Source: Streptomyces sp. DT2A-34
GTDB taxonomy: Bacteria; Actinomycetota; Actinomycetes; Streptomycetales; Streptomycetaceae
NCBI RefSeq assembly: GCF_030499515.1
Contig: NZ_JASTWJ010000001.1
Span: 6,366,001-6,430,000, forward strand
Length of the DNA: 64,000 nucleotides
Direction: 5' to 3'
Under the pieces are notes generated by a model. The model did not search any database and was not told the DNA's origin. It worked only from the letters and a program-made list of their open reading frames with translations. Made by a program: the position numbers and the translations under genes. Below are positions 1-8,675 of this stretch, piece by piece; the first letter of the stretch is position 1; each line of letters opens with the position of its first letter.

Positions 1-609
1 CGACCGTCTCGTCGAACTCCTCGATCTGTCCGCCCTGTTGGACGTCCCGGTGCGCCAGCTCTCCCTTGGCCAGCGGATGCGCGGCGACATCGCTGCGGCG
101 CTGCTGCACGACCCGGAGGTGCTGTACCTGGACGAGCCGACGATCGGGCTCGACGTCATCTCCAAGGCGAAGGTCCGGGAGTTCCTGCGCGAGTTGAACA
201 GCGAGCGCGGCACGACGGTGCTGCTGACCACGCACGACCTCCAGGACATCGAGCAGCTGTGCTCGCGGGTGATGGTGATCGACCACGGGCGGTTGATGTA
301 CGACGGTCCGCTCGCCGGCCTGCACGAGGTGGGGAGAGCGAGCGCACCCTGGTGGTCGACCTGGAGCGCGAGCTCCCGCCGATCGAGGCGCCGCCCGCGC
401 GGGTGGTGAAGGTGGAGGGGCCGCGGCAGTGGCTGGCGTTTCCGGCGGCCGAGTCGGCGGCGGTGCTGGTGGCGCGGATCGCGGCGGAGTATCCGCTGGT
501 GGATCTGTCGGTGCGGGAGCCGGACATCGAGGCCGTGATCGCGAAGATGTACGCCGAGCAGGCGGCGAAGGCGGCGAACGCGGGGAACTCGGGCAAGGCG
601 GTCTCGTAG
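1..609 (+). pseudogene. ABC transporter ATP-binding protein, 5' truncated by window edge and frameshifted
   Basis: This is the C-terminal part of an ABC-2 type export ATPase. Reading from base 2, the frame gives the ABC signature LSLGQRMR, Walker B (EVLYLDEPTIGLD), and the switch region (LLTTHDLQDIEQLC), ending in GLHEVG near base 331. The protein then continues naturally in another frame from base 334 (ESERTLVVDLERELPP) to the stop at 607-609. The break lies in a GGGG run at 331-334; one missing base restores a single frame. The Walker A half lies upstream of the window. The usual partner is a membrane permease, not seen here. It is either a real pseudogene or a homopolymer sequencing error; I favour the latter because the codons on both sides look intact. 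Confidence 0.85.
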
Positions 610-629
610 CCCCGGGGCGGGGTTGCTCG

Positions 630-642
630 TAGGCTGCTGTGC
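630..642 (+). promoter_or_regulatory. -10 element for a leaderless DUF1707 transcript
   Basis: TAGGCT at 630-635 fits the actinobacterial -10 pattern TAnnnT. It ends 7 bases before ATG 643, where the transcript would be expected to start. No Shine-Dalgarno sequence precedes the ATG, so a leaderless mRNA is inferred. Confidence 0.5.
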
Positions 643-1335
643 ATGACCGACGATGCCCCGGAGCTTCGCGCCTCCGACGCCGATCGTGAACGAGTCGCCG
701 AGATCCTGCGGGACGCCCTCGCGGAGGGGCGGCTCGACATGGAGGAGTTCGGGGAACGTCTGGACGCCACGTACAAGGCGCGCACGTACGGGGAACTGGC
801 GCCGATCACCCGGGATCTGCCCGTCGGCGCGGTCGCCGTTCCGAAGGTCGACATGGTGAAGAAGGCCGAGCTCTCGGAGGGGAGTTGGGCGGATCGGATC
901 GTCGGCGGTGAGGGGTCGTCGACGTGGGGTGTCGCCGTGATGTCCGGGTTCCAGCGCAAGGGGCGGTGGACGGCGCCGAGGCGGTTCAACTGCCTCGCCT
1001 TCTGGGGTGGCGGGGAGATCGATCTGCGGGAGGCGAACTTCGCGGACCGGGAGATCGAGATCAACTGCGTCGCGATCATGGGCGGGGTCCAGGTCGTGGT
1101 GCCGCCCGGGGTCGAGGTCGTGGTGCGCGGGTTCGGGATCATGGGGGGCTTCGACCACCGTGAGGAGGGCGTGCCGGGGGATCCGGGCGCGCCGCGCGTG
1201 ATCGTGACCGGGTTCGCCTTCTGGGGTGGGGTCGGGGTCGAGCGGAAGCTGACGCGGGCGCAGCGGCAGGAGGTTCGGGAGGCGCGGCGGCGGGAGAAGT
1301 TGGAGCGGAAGGCTGGGCGGCGGGAGCTGGACTGA
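643..1335 (+). CDS. DUF1707 and LiaF-like domain protein
   Basis: A 230-residue protein. Residues 5-60 (RASDADRERVAEILRDALAEG...LDMEEFGERLDATYKA) are a textbook DUF1707 domain, a short helical module common in actinobacterial envelope-associated proteins. Residues 90-200 resemble the cell-wall-active-antibiotic response (LiaF/DUF2154-like) beta repeat, with NCLAFWGGGEIDLR and NCVAIMGGVQVVVPPG. The C terminus is a basic, highly charged helix. There is no signal peptide or membrane span, so it is probably cytoplasmic or peripheral. A role in envelope stress sensing is inferred from the LiaF-like repeat. The ATG is chosen because the domain starts right after it and a -10 element sits 7 bases upstream. 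Confidence 0.88.
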   Translation: MTDDAPELRASDADRERVAEILRDALAEGRLDMEEFGERLDATYKARTYGELAPITRDLPVGAVAVPKVDMVKKAELSEGSWADRIVGGEGSSTWGVAVMSGFQRKGRWTAPRRFNCLAFWGGGEIDLREANFADREIEINCVAIMGGVQVVVPPGVEVVVRGFGIMGGFDHREEGVPGDPGAPRVIVTGFAFWGGVGVERKLTRAQRQEVREARRREKLERKAGRRELD

Positions 1336-1449
1336 GCTGCCGTTTGCCGTGTGCTGCCCGGCGTTGTGGCTGGGCGGGGTGGGTCGCGCGGCCCGGCGCT
1401 GGCGGGGTGCCGCCTTTCCTTGGGACGGGCGCCGCCCCAGCGGCACGAC

Positions 1450-1516
1450 TGCCCGCAGGCTGAGCAGGCTGCGACGGCCCGCGGGCTGAGCAGGCCGCGA
1501 CGGCCCGCAGGCTGGC
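1450..1516. repeat. Short imperfect tandem repeat in the DUF1707-GDSL gap
   Basis: The 187-base gap between the convergent DUF1707 and GDSL genes holds two to three imperfect copies of a roughly 25-base unit (cgcaggctgagcaggctgcg and variants). No coding potential was recognised. It may act as a transcription barrier. Confidence 0.5.
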
Positions 1517-1522
1517 CGGCCC

Positions 1523-2860
1523 CTACAGCTCCGCCGGTGCCGCGCCCTTCAGGTCCTGGAGGTTGAAGGCCTCCGCCATCCGCTCGTAGCCCTTGTCGCT
1601 CGGGTGGAGGTGGTCGCCCGAGTCGTAGTCGGGGCGGAACTTGCGGGGGTTGTACGGATCGCGGACGGCCTTGTCGAAGTCCGCCACCGCGTCGAAGACC
1701 CGGCCCGCGCGGATCTCGGCGTTGATCTGCTGGCGTACGCCTTCGCGGGCGTCGGTGTAGCCGCGGTGGCCCTGGAAGGGCATCAGGGTCGCGCCGATGA
1801 CCTTCAGGCCGCGGGCGTGGGCCTGGCGGACCAGGGTGCGCAGGCCGTCGAGGATGCGGTCGGGGTCGGCGAGGTTCGGGTTGCGCAGGATGTCGTTGAC
1901 GCCGAGGTCGATGACGACCACCTTGACGTTGGTACGGGAGAGGACGTCGCGGTTGAACCGGCCGATGCCGGCCTGGTTGTCCGCGGGGCGCCCGGAGCCG
2001 CTGGCGAGGATCTGGTTGCCGCTGATGCCCTGGTTGACGACGCTGTAGCGCGGCACGTTCTCGCCGGCCGCGATCGCCGTGCGCAGCCGGCGCGACAGGG
2101 CGTCCGTCCAGCGGCGGTTGGCGTTCTCGGTGGACGTGATGCCGTCGGTCAGCGAGTCGCCGAAGACCACGACGGTGCCGTCGGACTCGTTGCTGAGGAC
2201 GTCCAGCGCGGTCAGGTACCGCCAGGCCTCGACCCGCCCGGTGTACGCCACGCCGGTCGTGTCCTCGGTGAGGTCGCCCTGGGCGACGTAACTGGTCTGG
2301 CGTGCGTGGGGGTGGAAGGTGACCGGGCCGGACGGGGTGGGGGAGTAGGTGGTGACCAGGACGTCGCTGTCCGCGGCGATCGCCAGGCGCACGGCGTCGC
2401 TCAGCACCTGCTGCCCCGGCGGGATGACGACCGTGGGGTTGCCGCCGAAGGTCAGCCTGCGCATGGTGTCCGCGACGGCCGCCGCGGTCCCGGTGCCGGC
2501 GGAGACGGCGATCGACGCGTGCGTGATCGTCAGTGCCGACTGGCCGTAGAGGTTGGACAGGGTGATCCGGGCGCTCTTGCCGCCGACACTGGTGTGCACG
2601 ACGTTGCGGACCGAGTTGCCCGCCAGGCCCGCGACCTCGGTGCCGGGCTCGGCGCCGACGGGGGAGGCGGACCAGGCGCCGACCCAGATGCCGGTGGAGG
2701 CGGGGGCGGCGGGGCCCCGCGCGGCGCCTTCCTGGGCGGGGGCGCTCTTGCCGGTGGCGCTGCCCTCGTCGGAGGCGAATCCGATGTATATGGCGGCCGA
2801 AAGCGTGACGATCAGAGCGACCATCGCGGCGAGCAAGGCATAACCGTTACGCCTGGTCAT
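1523..2860 (-). CDS. Secreted SGNH/GDSL hydrolase
   Basis: A 445-residue esterase-type hydrolase. It has an N-terminal membrane anchor or signal (NGYALLAAMVALIVTLSAAIYIG), then a Ser/Ala-rich linker. The beta-rich domain (about 55-215) is followed by the SGNH core. Block I is VVVFGDSLTDG with the nucleophilic Ser, block II is NQGISGNQIL, block III is DLGVNDI, and block V is DHLHPSDKGY with the catalytic Asp and His. All four catalytic blocks are intact. The architecture matches Streptomyces extracellular GDSL lipases/esterases; the substrate cannot be told from sequence. It is divergent from the DUF445 gene across a gap with an 8-bp inverted repeat. The start ATG at 2860 directly precedes the basic n-region. 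Confidence 0.92.
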   Translation of the reverse strand: MTRRNGYALLAAMVALIVTLSAAIYIGFASDEGSATGKSAPAQEGAARGPAAPASTGIWVGAWSASPVGAEPGTEVAGLAGNSVRNVVHTSVGGKSARITLSNLYGQSALTITHASIAVSAGTGTAAAVADTMRRLTFGGNPTVVIPPGQQVLSDAVRLAIAADSDVLVTTYSPTPSGPVTFHPHARQTSYVAQGDLTEDTTGVAYTGRVEAWRYLTALDVLSNESDGTVVVFGDSLTDGITSTENANRRWTDALSRRLRTAIAAGENVPRYSVVNQGISGNQILASGSGRPADNQAGIGRFNRDVLSRTNVKVVVIDLGVNDILRNPNLADPDRILDGLRTLVRQAHARGLKVIGATLMPFQGHRGYTDAREGVRQQINAEIRAGRVFDAVADFDKAVRDPYNPRKFRPDYDSGDHLHPSDKGYERMAEAFNLQDLKGAAPAEL

Positions 2861-2911
2861 GCGGTGCGTGTCTCCTCGGGCGGATGGGAGCCCGAGGCTC
2901 CGATGTGATCA

Positions 2912-2931
2912 CCTCATGATGCGTCATGAGG
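2912..2931. promoter_or_regulatory. Perfect 8-bp inverted repeat, putative operator
   Basis: CCTCATGA and TCATGAGG are separated by TGCG, between the divergent GDSL and DUF445 genes. The perfect dyad and its position suggest a regulator site. The regulator is unknown. Confidence 0.45.
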
Positions 2932-3020
2932 CAGAGGGGAGTTGCACGGACCCCCCATTGGGCCGCCGGAGTTCATCCGGAGTTCGCCATCGACCTCCCC
3001 CCATCCGACAGACGCCGGGA

Positions 3021-3042
3021 ACTCCTGATTCGTTCCAGGAGT
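3021..3042. repeat. Inverted repeat upstream of the DUF445 ribosome binding site
   Basis: ACTCCTG and CAGGAGT flank an 8-base spacer immediately upstream of an AGGAAGG Shine-Dalgarno-like run. It could be a second operator or a leader hairpin for the DUF445 gene. Confidence 0.35.
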
Positions 3043-3092
3043 CGGTCAGGAAGGGACAATGTGTGCGGGGGATCACTGGACGGGTGGAGCGG

Positions 3093-4460
3093 ATGGAACG
3101 TACGAATCCGGATGTAATGGGAACATCTGACATAGAGGAGCATGCCCGGCCGGATGCCGCCGATAACCGGCGCGTCCCCGTATCGGCCGTACGTGCGATG
3201 ACCACGTTCACCGCCGCCGACGAGGAGAAACAGCGCGGCGTACGGCGGATGAAGATCACCGCGACCGGGATGCTGTTGTTCGTGGCGCTGGTGTACGTCC
3301 TCGCCAAGTGGGCCGCGAACGCGGGTGCGGGGGACTGGGCGAACTATGTCGCCGCGGCCGCCGAGGCCGGCATGGTCGGCGCGCTGGCCGACTGGTTCGC
3401 GGTCACGGCCCTGTTCCGTCACCCGCTGGGCATCCCCATCCCGCACACCGCGATCATCCCCAACAAGAAGGACCAGCTGGGGGTCTCGCTGGGTGAGTTC
3501 GTCGGGGAGAACTTCCTCTCCGAGGACGTCGTACGGCAGCGGCTGCGCGCCGTCGGCATCGGCAGCCGGCTGGGCGGATGGCTGGCCGATCCCGAGCACG
3601 CGGACCGGGTGACGGCGGAGCTGTCGGCGGCGCTGAGAGGTGCCCTGACGGTCATGCGCGACTCGGACGTCCAGGCGGTGGTGGGCGAGGCGATCACCCG
3701 TCGTGCCGACGCCCAGGACATCGCGCCCGGCATAGGGAAGATGCTGGAGAAGATCGTCGCGGACGGCGGCCACAAGCGGGCCGTCGACCTGATCGTCGCG
3801 CGGGCGCAGCACTGGCTGATCCTGCACGACGAGGAGATCATGGACGCCGTCCAGGGCGGCGCCCCCGGCTGGACCCCGAAGTTCGTCGACAAGAGGGTCG
3901 GCGAGCGCGTCTACAAGGAGCTGCTCCGCTTCGTCACCGAGATGCGCGACATGCCCTCCCACCCGGCCCGCGGCGCCCTCGACCGCTTCCTCACCGACTT
4001 CGCCTCCGACCTGCAGTCCGACACGGACACCCGCACGCGTGTCGAGCGGCTCAAGGGCGAGGTGCTGGGGCGCGGCGAGGTCCAGGACCTGATCGCGTCC
4101 GCGTGGACCGCCGTACGGTCGATGATCGTCTCGGCCGCGGAGGACGAGCGCAGTGAGCTGCGCCTGCGCGTGCGTGCCTCGCTGCTGTCGCTGGGATCGC
4201 GGATGGCGGTCGAGCCGCGGCTCCAGGCCAAGGTCGACAGCTGGGTGGAGGGCGCGGCGGTGTACGTCGTCACCACCTACCGCAAGGAGATCACGTCCCT
4301 GATCACGGACACCGTGGCGAGCTGGGACGCCGAGCACACGACGAAGAAGATCGAGGCGCACATCGGTCGCGACCTGCAGTTCATCCGGATCAACGGCACT
4401 GTGGTGGGGTCGCTGGCCGGGTTGGTGATCTACACGGTGTCGCGGGCGTTGGGGGCGTAG
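3093..4460 (+). CDS. DUF445 (YjiN-like) membrane protein
   Basis: About 455 residues. After a short hydrophilic N terminus come the family hallmarks: MKITATGMLLFVALVYVLA (membrane span), then WANYVAAAAEAGMVGALADW and FAVTALFRHPLGIPIPHTAI. A long helical region follows with LGVSLGEFVGENFLSEDVV, and a C-terminal span (VGSLAGLVIYTVSRALG). The family is widespread and of unproven function. Start choice is uncertain: ATG 3093 has GTGGAG very close upstream, while GTG 3063 in the same frame lies 8 bases after AGGAAGG and would add 10 residues. An open frame extends back to 2859 but lacks coding character and overlaps the divergent gene's start, so it is not used. Confidence 0.88.
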   Translation: MERTNPDVMGTSDIEEHARPDAADNRRVPVSAVRAMTTFTAADEEKQRGVRRMKITATGMLLFVALVYVLAKWAANAGAGDWANYVAAAAEAGMVGALADWFAVTALFRHPLGIPIPHTAIIPNKKDQLGVSLGEFVGENFLSEDVVRQRLRAVGIGSRLGGWLADPEHADRVTAELSAALRGALTVMRDSDVQAVVGEAITRRADAQDIAPGIGKMLEKIVADGGHKRAVDLIVARAQHWLILHDEEIMDAVQGGAPGWTPKFVDKRVGERVYKELLRFVTEMRDMPSHPARGALDRFLTDFASDLQSDTDTRTRVERLKGEVLGRGEVQDLIASAWTAVRSMIVSAAEDERSELRLRVRASLLSLGSRMAVEPRLQAKVDSWVEGAAVYVVTTYRKEITSLITDTVASWDAEHTTKKIEAHIGRDLQFIRINGTVVGSLAGLVIYTVSRALGA

Positions 4461-4546
4461 ACGGAGCCGTAGTGGTGGCGTAGTGGGGCGTAGGACACCC
4501 CCCTTCGGGCACCCGACCCGGGTTCCGCTCGACGAGGAGGGAGCCC

Positions 4547-6022
4547 ATGACCACCGCGCAGGCCGAGACCGGCCGTACCGTGACGACCGACATCCCCGCC
4601 CGCCTCGACCGCCTCCCGTGGTCGCGCTGGCACTGGACGATCGTGATCGGTCTCGGCACCGTGTGGATCCTCGACGGACTGGAGGTCACGGTCGTCGGCA
4701 ACATCGCGCCCCGGCTCTCCGAGCCCGGCAGCGGACTGCCGATCACCTCCGGTCAGGTCACCGGCCTGGCCGCCGCGCTGTATGTGGCCGGTGCCTGCCT
4801 GGGCGCCCTGTTCTGGGGCCGCCTGACCGACTTATGGGGCCGCAAGAAGCTCTTCATGGTCACGCTGGCGGTCTACCTGGCGGCGACGGCCCTGACCGCG
4901 CTCTCCTTCGAGACCTGGTGGTTCTTCCTGTTCCGCTTCCTGACCGGCTTCGGCATCGGCGGCGAGTACGCGGCGATCAACTCCGCGATCGACGAGCTGA
5001 TCCCGGCCCAGTACCGCGGCCGCGTCGACCTGATGATCAACGGCAGCTTCTGGCTGGGCGCGGTCGGCGGCTCGCTGCTGTCGATCGTCGCGCTGAACAC
5101 GGCGGTCCTGCCCGCGAACCTCGGCTGGCGGCTGACGTTCGCGCTCGGCGCCGTCCTCGCCCTGGTCATCCTCCTTGTCCGGCGGCACGTCCCGGAAAGC
5201 CCACGCTGGCTGCTGATCCACGGCCGCGACGACGAGGCGGAACGGATCGTGACGTCCATCGAGCGGAAGGTCGAGGCCGAGCGGAACGAGCCGCTGCCGC
5301 GCGCCGAGGGCGAGATCACCATCCACCAGCGCAGGAGCGTGACGTTCCTGGAGATCGGGCGCACGGTCTTCTCGAAGTACCGCAGGCGGGCGATCCTCGG
5401 CTTCGCCCTGTTCATCGGCCAGGCGTTCCTCTACAACGCCATCACCTTCGGCTTCGGCGCGATCCTGACCACGTTCTTCGACGTCCCGAGCGGCAACACC
5501 GGCTACTACTTCGCCGTCATCGCGGTCGGCAACTTCCTGGGCCCGCTGCTGCTCGGCAAGCTGTTCGACACGGTCGGCCGACGGGTCATGATCTCGTCGA
5601 CGTACCTGCTCTCGGGCCTGCTGCTCTTCGGCACCGCCTGGCTGTTCGACCGGGGCGCGCTCAGCGCGGCCACGCTGACGGCCTGCTGGTGCGCGGTCCT
5701 GTTCTTCGCCTCGGCGGGCGCGTCGAGCGCCTACCTCACGGTCTCCGAGGTCTTCCCGATGGAGACCCGCGCGATGTCCATCGCCTTCTTCTACGCCCTG
5801 GGCACGGCGGCCGGCGGCATCAGCGGGCCGCTGCTGTTCGCCGACCTCACCGAAACCGGCAGGGTCGGCGACACGGTCCTCGCCTTCCAGATCGGCGCGG
5901 CCCTGATGTGCCTGGCGGGCCTGGCCGCGGCGTTCCTCGCGGTACGCGCGGAACGCCGGTCGCTGGAGGACGTCGCCCGCCCGCTCACGGCGGTGGCCAG
6001 GCCGGCTCGGGCGGGGGCGTAG
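4547..6022 (+). CDS. MFS transporter, sugar/metabolite porter type
   Basis: A 491-residue, 12-span major facilitator protein. The conserved loop 2-3 motif is GRLTDLWGRKKLF. The sugar-porter type features are RFLTGFGIGGEYAAINSAIDEL and VPESPRWLLIHGRDDEAERI. The second-half repeat GKLFDTVGRR is also present. These resemble the NiaP/YceI-like and metabolite:H+ symporter branch; the substrate is not evident. GAGGAGGGAGCCC just before ATG 4547 is a strong ribosome binding site and fixes the start. It stands alone, with convergent neighbours downstream. Confidence 0.92.
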   Translation: MTTAQAETGRTVTTDIPARLDRLPWSRWHWTIVIGLGTVWILDGLEVTVVGNIAPRLSEPGSGLPITSGQVTGLAAALYVAGACLGALFWGRLTDLWGRKKLFMVTLAVYLAATALTALSFETWWFFLFRFLTGFGIGGEYAAINSAIDELIPAQYRGRVDLMINGSFWLGAVGGSLLSIVALNTAVLPANLGWRLTFALGAVLALVILLVRRHVPESPRWLLIHGRDDEAERIVTSIERKVEAERNEPLPRAEGEITIHQRRSVTFLEIGRTVFSKYRRRAILGFALFIGQAFLYNAITFGFGAILTTFFDVPSGNTGYYFAVIAVGNFLGPLLLGKLFDTVGRRVMISSTYLLSGLLLFGTAWLFDRGALSAATLTACWCAVLFFASAGASSAYLTVSEVFPMETRAMSIAFFYALGTAAGGISGPLLFADLTETGRVGDTVLAFQIGAALMCLAGLAAAFLAVRAERRSLEDVARPLTAVARPARAGA

Positions 6023-6088
6023 GGGACCTGGCACCGGCCCCGGCTCTCCCCCGGTGTAGAGCCGGGACCGGAGTCCTTCGCTCGCCCC

Positions 6089-7576
6089 TTACTGCGAGGC
6101 GCGCCGGGCCCGGTCGCGGCGGCGCAGCAGGAGCACGCCGCCGGCGAGGGCGGTGATGCCCGTGGCGGCGGTCCAGCCGATGACGTCGTTCGAGCCGGTG
6201 GCGGCGAGGTCACCGCCGGACGCGGAGGAGGCGGACGCGGAGGGCGATGCCGTGGAGCCGCCGGTCTGCGGTCGGGGGTCCGACCCCGAACCGGCAGCGG
6301 GGGACGCGGACGCTGACGCCGCCGGACCGGTCGAACCGCCGGTTGACGTCCCCGTGGCCTTGTCCCGGGTGAACGCCAGTGTGCCGAAGCCCAGTTGGTC
6401 GTAGCCGCCGCTGTTGGGACCGTAGTCCCCGCCGCCGCCCTCCGGCGCGGACTTCGCGGCGACCTGCGTGAGGTACGACGCCGACAGGCCCCGGCGCTTG
6501 GTGTAGTGGTTGGCGATCATCGCCCAGATGGGGCGGGCCATCGCCGGGTCCACGGGCGCGGCCGAGGTCACGGTCTCCGATCCCGACCAGCCGTTGATCG
6601 CGCCCTTCCTGCGGGTGTTCGCGGTGAACGACACCTCACCGCCCATGGCCCACTTGGCGACGTACTGGGCACCCTTGAGGAAGCGGCTGTCGTCGTAGCC
6701 GTACAGGTCGATGCCCTGGTTCCAGGCCATCTCGCAGAAGGTGCCCATCAGGCCGACGCCGAGCAGGGCGTGCCCCTGGTCGCGGCCGGCCTCCAGCCAC
6801 TCGGCGAGTCCGTCGTCGTGCACGACGGGGATGGCGTGCTTGATCGAGCCGAGGCCCTCGCCGTTCTTGAAGTAGTCGACGGCGCGGGCGACCTGGGCCT
6901 TGTCGTCGCAGAAGATGCCGGTCGCCAGGACGCAGCACATTGCGGCGAGGTCCCAGTTCGTCCAGTAGTTGGAGACGACGGCGCCGTTGTGCCTGAGCAG
7001 GAAGTCGTCGCTGAGCGGCGCGAAGACGCCGGTCAGCATCTCCTGGAAACGGTCGAGCTCGAAGTCGGGGTGGTCGCGGACGAGTTCGGCGGCGTTGGCG
7101 ATCTGGTAGCCGTACAGACCGGCGGCCAGGAAGCGGTCGGCGCTGCCGTGCAGCGCGGTCAGTTTGGCCGACCAGGCGTTGAGGATCGCGACGGCGGTGT
7201 CGGCGTGGGCGCTGTCGCCGCTGACGTGGTGGCGCAGGGCGTTCTGGTAGGCGGCGTGCACGTCGTTGTAGAGGGTCGCGTAGTTCTGGGGCGTGCCGGC
7301 CCCCCGGTACACGATCTCCTGCGGGTTGGCCGCCCAGCCACTCCGGGAGTGCCGGTTGGCGGTCAGCTTGGCGAACCCGGCCGTGTAGGGAGTGGCGCCG
7401 GCCTTCACCTTGGCGGCCATACGGCCGAGGTCGGCGCGGGTGTGCAGGAGGCCGGGGTGGGCGTAGGCGCCGGCCGCCGCGGCAGGGGTGGGCAGCACGG
7501 CCGTACCGATACCGACGGCTCCGGCTGCCGCGCCCGCGGCCTTGAGCATGCTCCGGCGGCTGATCTGTCGTGTCAC
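6089..7576 (-). CDS. Sortase-anchored, Tat-exported alginate lyase family protein
   Basis: About 495 residues. The N terminus is a twin-arginine signal (RQISRRSMLKAAG followed by a hydrophobic Ala-rich segment and an AAAAG cleavage zone). The body is the alpha/alpha-toroid alginate lyase type, with HPGLLHTRADLGRMAAKV, NYWTNWDLAAM, WLEAGRDQGHALLGVGLM and EMAWNQGIDLYGYDD (residues about 45-400). A Ser/Ala/Pro linker then leads to LAATG, a hydrophobic segment and RRRDRARR, which is the LAxTG sorting signal of class E sortases. A class E sortase gene lies at 36.2 kb. GTG 7576 is chosen because GAGGAAT sits about 8 bases upstream and the Tat motif follows; a longer frame reaching 7708 overlaps the divergent VOC gene. 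A polysaccharide-lyase role on the cell surface is inferred. Confidence 0.88.
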   Translation of the reverse strand: MTRQISRRSMLKAAGAAAGAVGIGTAVLPTPAAAAGAYAHPGLLHTRADLGRMAAKVKAGATPYTAGFAKLTANRHSRSGWAANPQEIVYRGAGTPQNYATLYNDVHAAYQNALRHHVSGDSAHADTAVAILNAWSAKLTALHGSADRFLAAGLYGYQIANAAELVRDHPDFELDRFQEMLTGVFAPLSDDFLLRHNGAVVSNYWTNWDLAAMCCVLATGIFCDDKAQVARAVDYFKNGEGLGSIKHAIPVVHDDGLAEWLEAGRDQGHALLGVGLMGTFCEMAWNQGIDLYGYDDSRFLKGAQYVAKWAMGGEVSFTANTRRKGAINGWSGSETVTSAAPVDPAMARPIWAMIANHYTKRRGLSASYLTQVAAKSAPEGGGGDYGPNSGGYDQLGFGTLAFTRDKATGTSTGGSTGPAASASASPAAGSGSDPRPQTGGSTASPSASASSASGGDLAATGSNDVIGWTAATGITALAGGVLLLRRRDRARRASQ

Positions 7577-7676
7577 GTCGTCAATTCCTCGCGTGCCTGC
7601 GGCTGGGGACGGTGAGGAGACGGGGGAGACTGCGGGGGATAACAGAAACTCCGGACGCCGATCAGGAGCCGCAGCG

Positions 7677-8078
7677 ATGACCATCCGCCGGATCATGCCC
7701 GACATCAAGGTCGACGCCGAGGAACAGATGGCGACAAGCCGGGACTTCTACGGCCTGCTCGGCTTCGAGGAGGTGATGCACATGGGCTGGATGATGACGA
7801 TGGCCTCCCCCGCCAACCCCACCGCCCAGATCAGCTTCTTCACCGAGGAACGCACCGCGCCCGTCGTCCCCGACCTGAGTGTGGAGGTCGAGGACGTCGA
7901 CGCCGTGTACGCGCAGGTGGTGGCGTCGGGCGCCGAGGTCGTACGGGAGCTTCGGGACGAGGAATGGGGCGTACGGCGGTTCTTCGTACGGGATCCGAAC
8001 GGACGGGTGGTGAATGTGCTGACGCACCTGCCCGCCGGACGGACGTCAGTCCGGGACGACGTGGGTGACCAGCCGTGA
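7677..8078 (+). CDS. VOC family (glyoxalase/bleomycin resistance fold) protein
   Basis: 133 residues. It has paired beta-alpha-beta-beta-beta modules: RDFYGLLGFEEVMHMGWMMT and ISFFTEERTAPVVPDLSVEV in the first half, and VDAVYAQVVASGAEVVRELR and RRFFVRDPNGRVVNVLTH in the second. The last motif is the usual VOC C-terminal signature with a metal-ligand-like position. The enzyme function is not predictable. ATG 7677 follows AGGAG by 9 bases. It is divergent from the alginate lyase and its 3' end overlaps a barstar-like remnant on the other strand. Confidence 0.88.
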   Translation: MTIRRIMPDIKVDAEEQMATSRDFYGLLGFEEVMHMGWMMTMASPANPTAQISFFTEERTAPVVPDLSVEVEDVDAVYAQVVASGAEVVRELRDEEWGVRRFFVRDPNGRVVNVLTHLPAGRTSVRDDVGDQP

Positions 8079-8275
8079 CCGCGGGCCCGCGAACGCACGT
8101 CGTAGCTGTCGACGACCTCGGAGATGTCCCCGACCTGGAGGGTGTCCCGCAGGGCCGCTGTGTTCCGGCCGAACCCCTCCGGCAGCCCGAGCGGGCCGGC
8201 GAGGGCGTCCCAGAAGTCGTCGAGCGCGTCGAACGACCGTCCCCGCAGGTCCACCACCAGCTCGGAGGGGGGCAA
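8046..8275 (-). pseudogene. Barstar-like gene remnant
   Basis: From a likely TTG start at 8275, with GAGG 8 bases upstream and just after the stop of the 8286-8612 gene, the frame reads SELVVDLRGRSFDALDDFWD and then GLPEGFGRNTAALRDTL. This is the barstar (ribonuclease inhibitor) N-terminal pattern. After SYDV the frame loses similarity. A plausible barstar-type C terminus (RRAFAGPRSRLVTHVVPD, stop at 8046-8048) lies in a different frame. I read this as an internal deletion plus frameshift. No barnase-like partner is visible nearby. Small protein, so moderate confidence. Confidence 0.5.
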
Positions 8276-8285
8276 GCCCGTCGCC

Positions 8286-8612
8286 TCAGCCCTTGCGGTC
8301 CGCCACCGCCCAGGACGCCAGGGCGACCGCCCCCGCCACCCCGAAGACAGCGGGCCAGGCACCCACCTTCTTGGCCAGCGGATGCGACCCGGCGAAGGCG
8401 GCCACATACGCGGCGGTCAGCGCCCCCGCGGCCTTGCCGCCCGCCTGCTGCCGCCACTGCCGCGCGGCCGTGGCCCCCGCGACGGCCAGTACGGCCCCGC
8501 CCAGCTGACGCTTCCTGGTCCAGCGGGCCACCTCGCTGCATCCGACAGCCGCTGCGCGGCGGGCACCTACGAGCCCGCCCCCGGCGACCACCGCGCTGGG
8601 GATCTTCGCCAT
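8286..8612 (-). CDS. Small hypothetical membrane protein
   Basis: 108 residues, unrecognised. Two or three hydrophobic stretches (LGGAVLAVAGATAAR, AAGALTAAYVAAFAG, AVFGVAGAVALASWAVA) are separated by basic loops, suggesting a small integral membrane protein. ATG 8612 follows a moderately purine-rich region. It immediately precedes the barstar-like remnant and may once have been co-transcribed with it. No function can be assigned. Confidence 0.6.
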   Translation of the reverse strand: MAKIPSAVVAGGGLVGARRAAAVGCSEVARWTRKRQLGGAVLAVAGATAARQWRQQAGGKAAGALTAAYVAAFAGSHPLAKKVGAWPAVFGVAGAVALASWAVADRKG

Positions 8613-8675
8613 GTCTGCCTCCCACCACCTTCTGCCGGGCCCCGACCGTTTCTGCCGGTCCCTGGAGAACCGAGG

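Noticed and set aside
2859..3092. N-terminal extension of the DUF445 protein to ATG 2859
   Set aside because: It overlaps the divergent GDSL start and both dyads and lacks coding character; ribosome binding sites occur only near 3063/3093.
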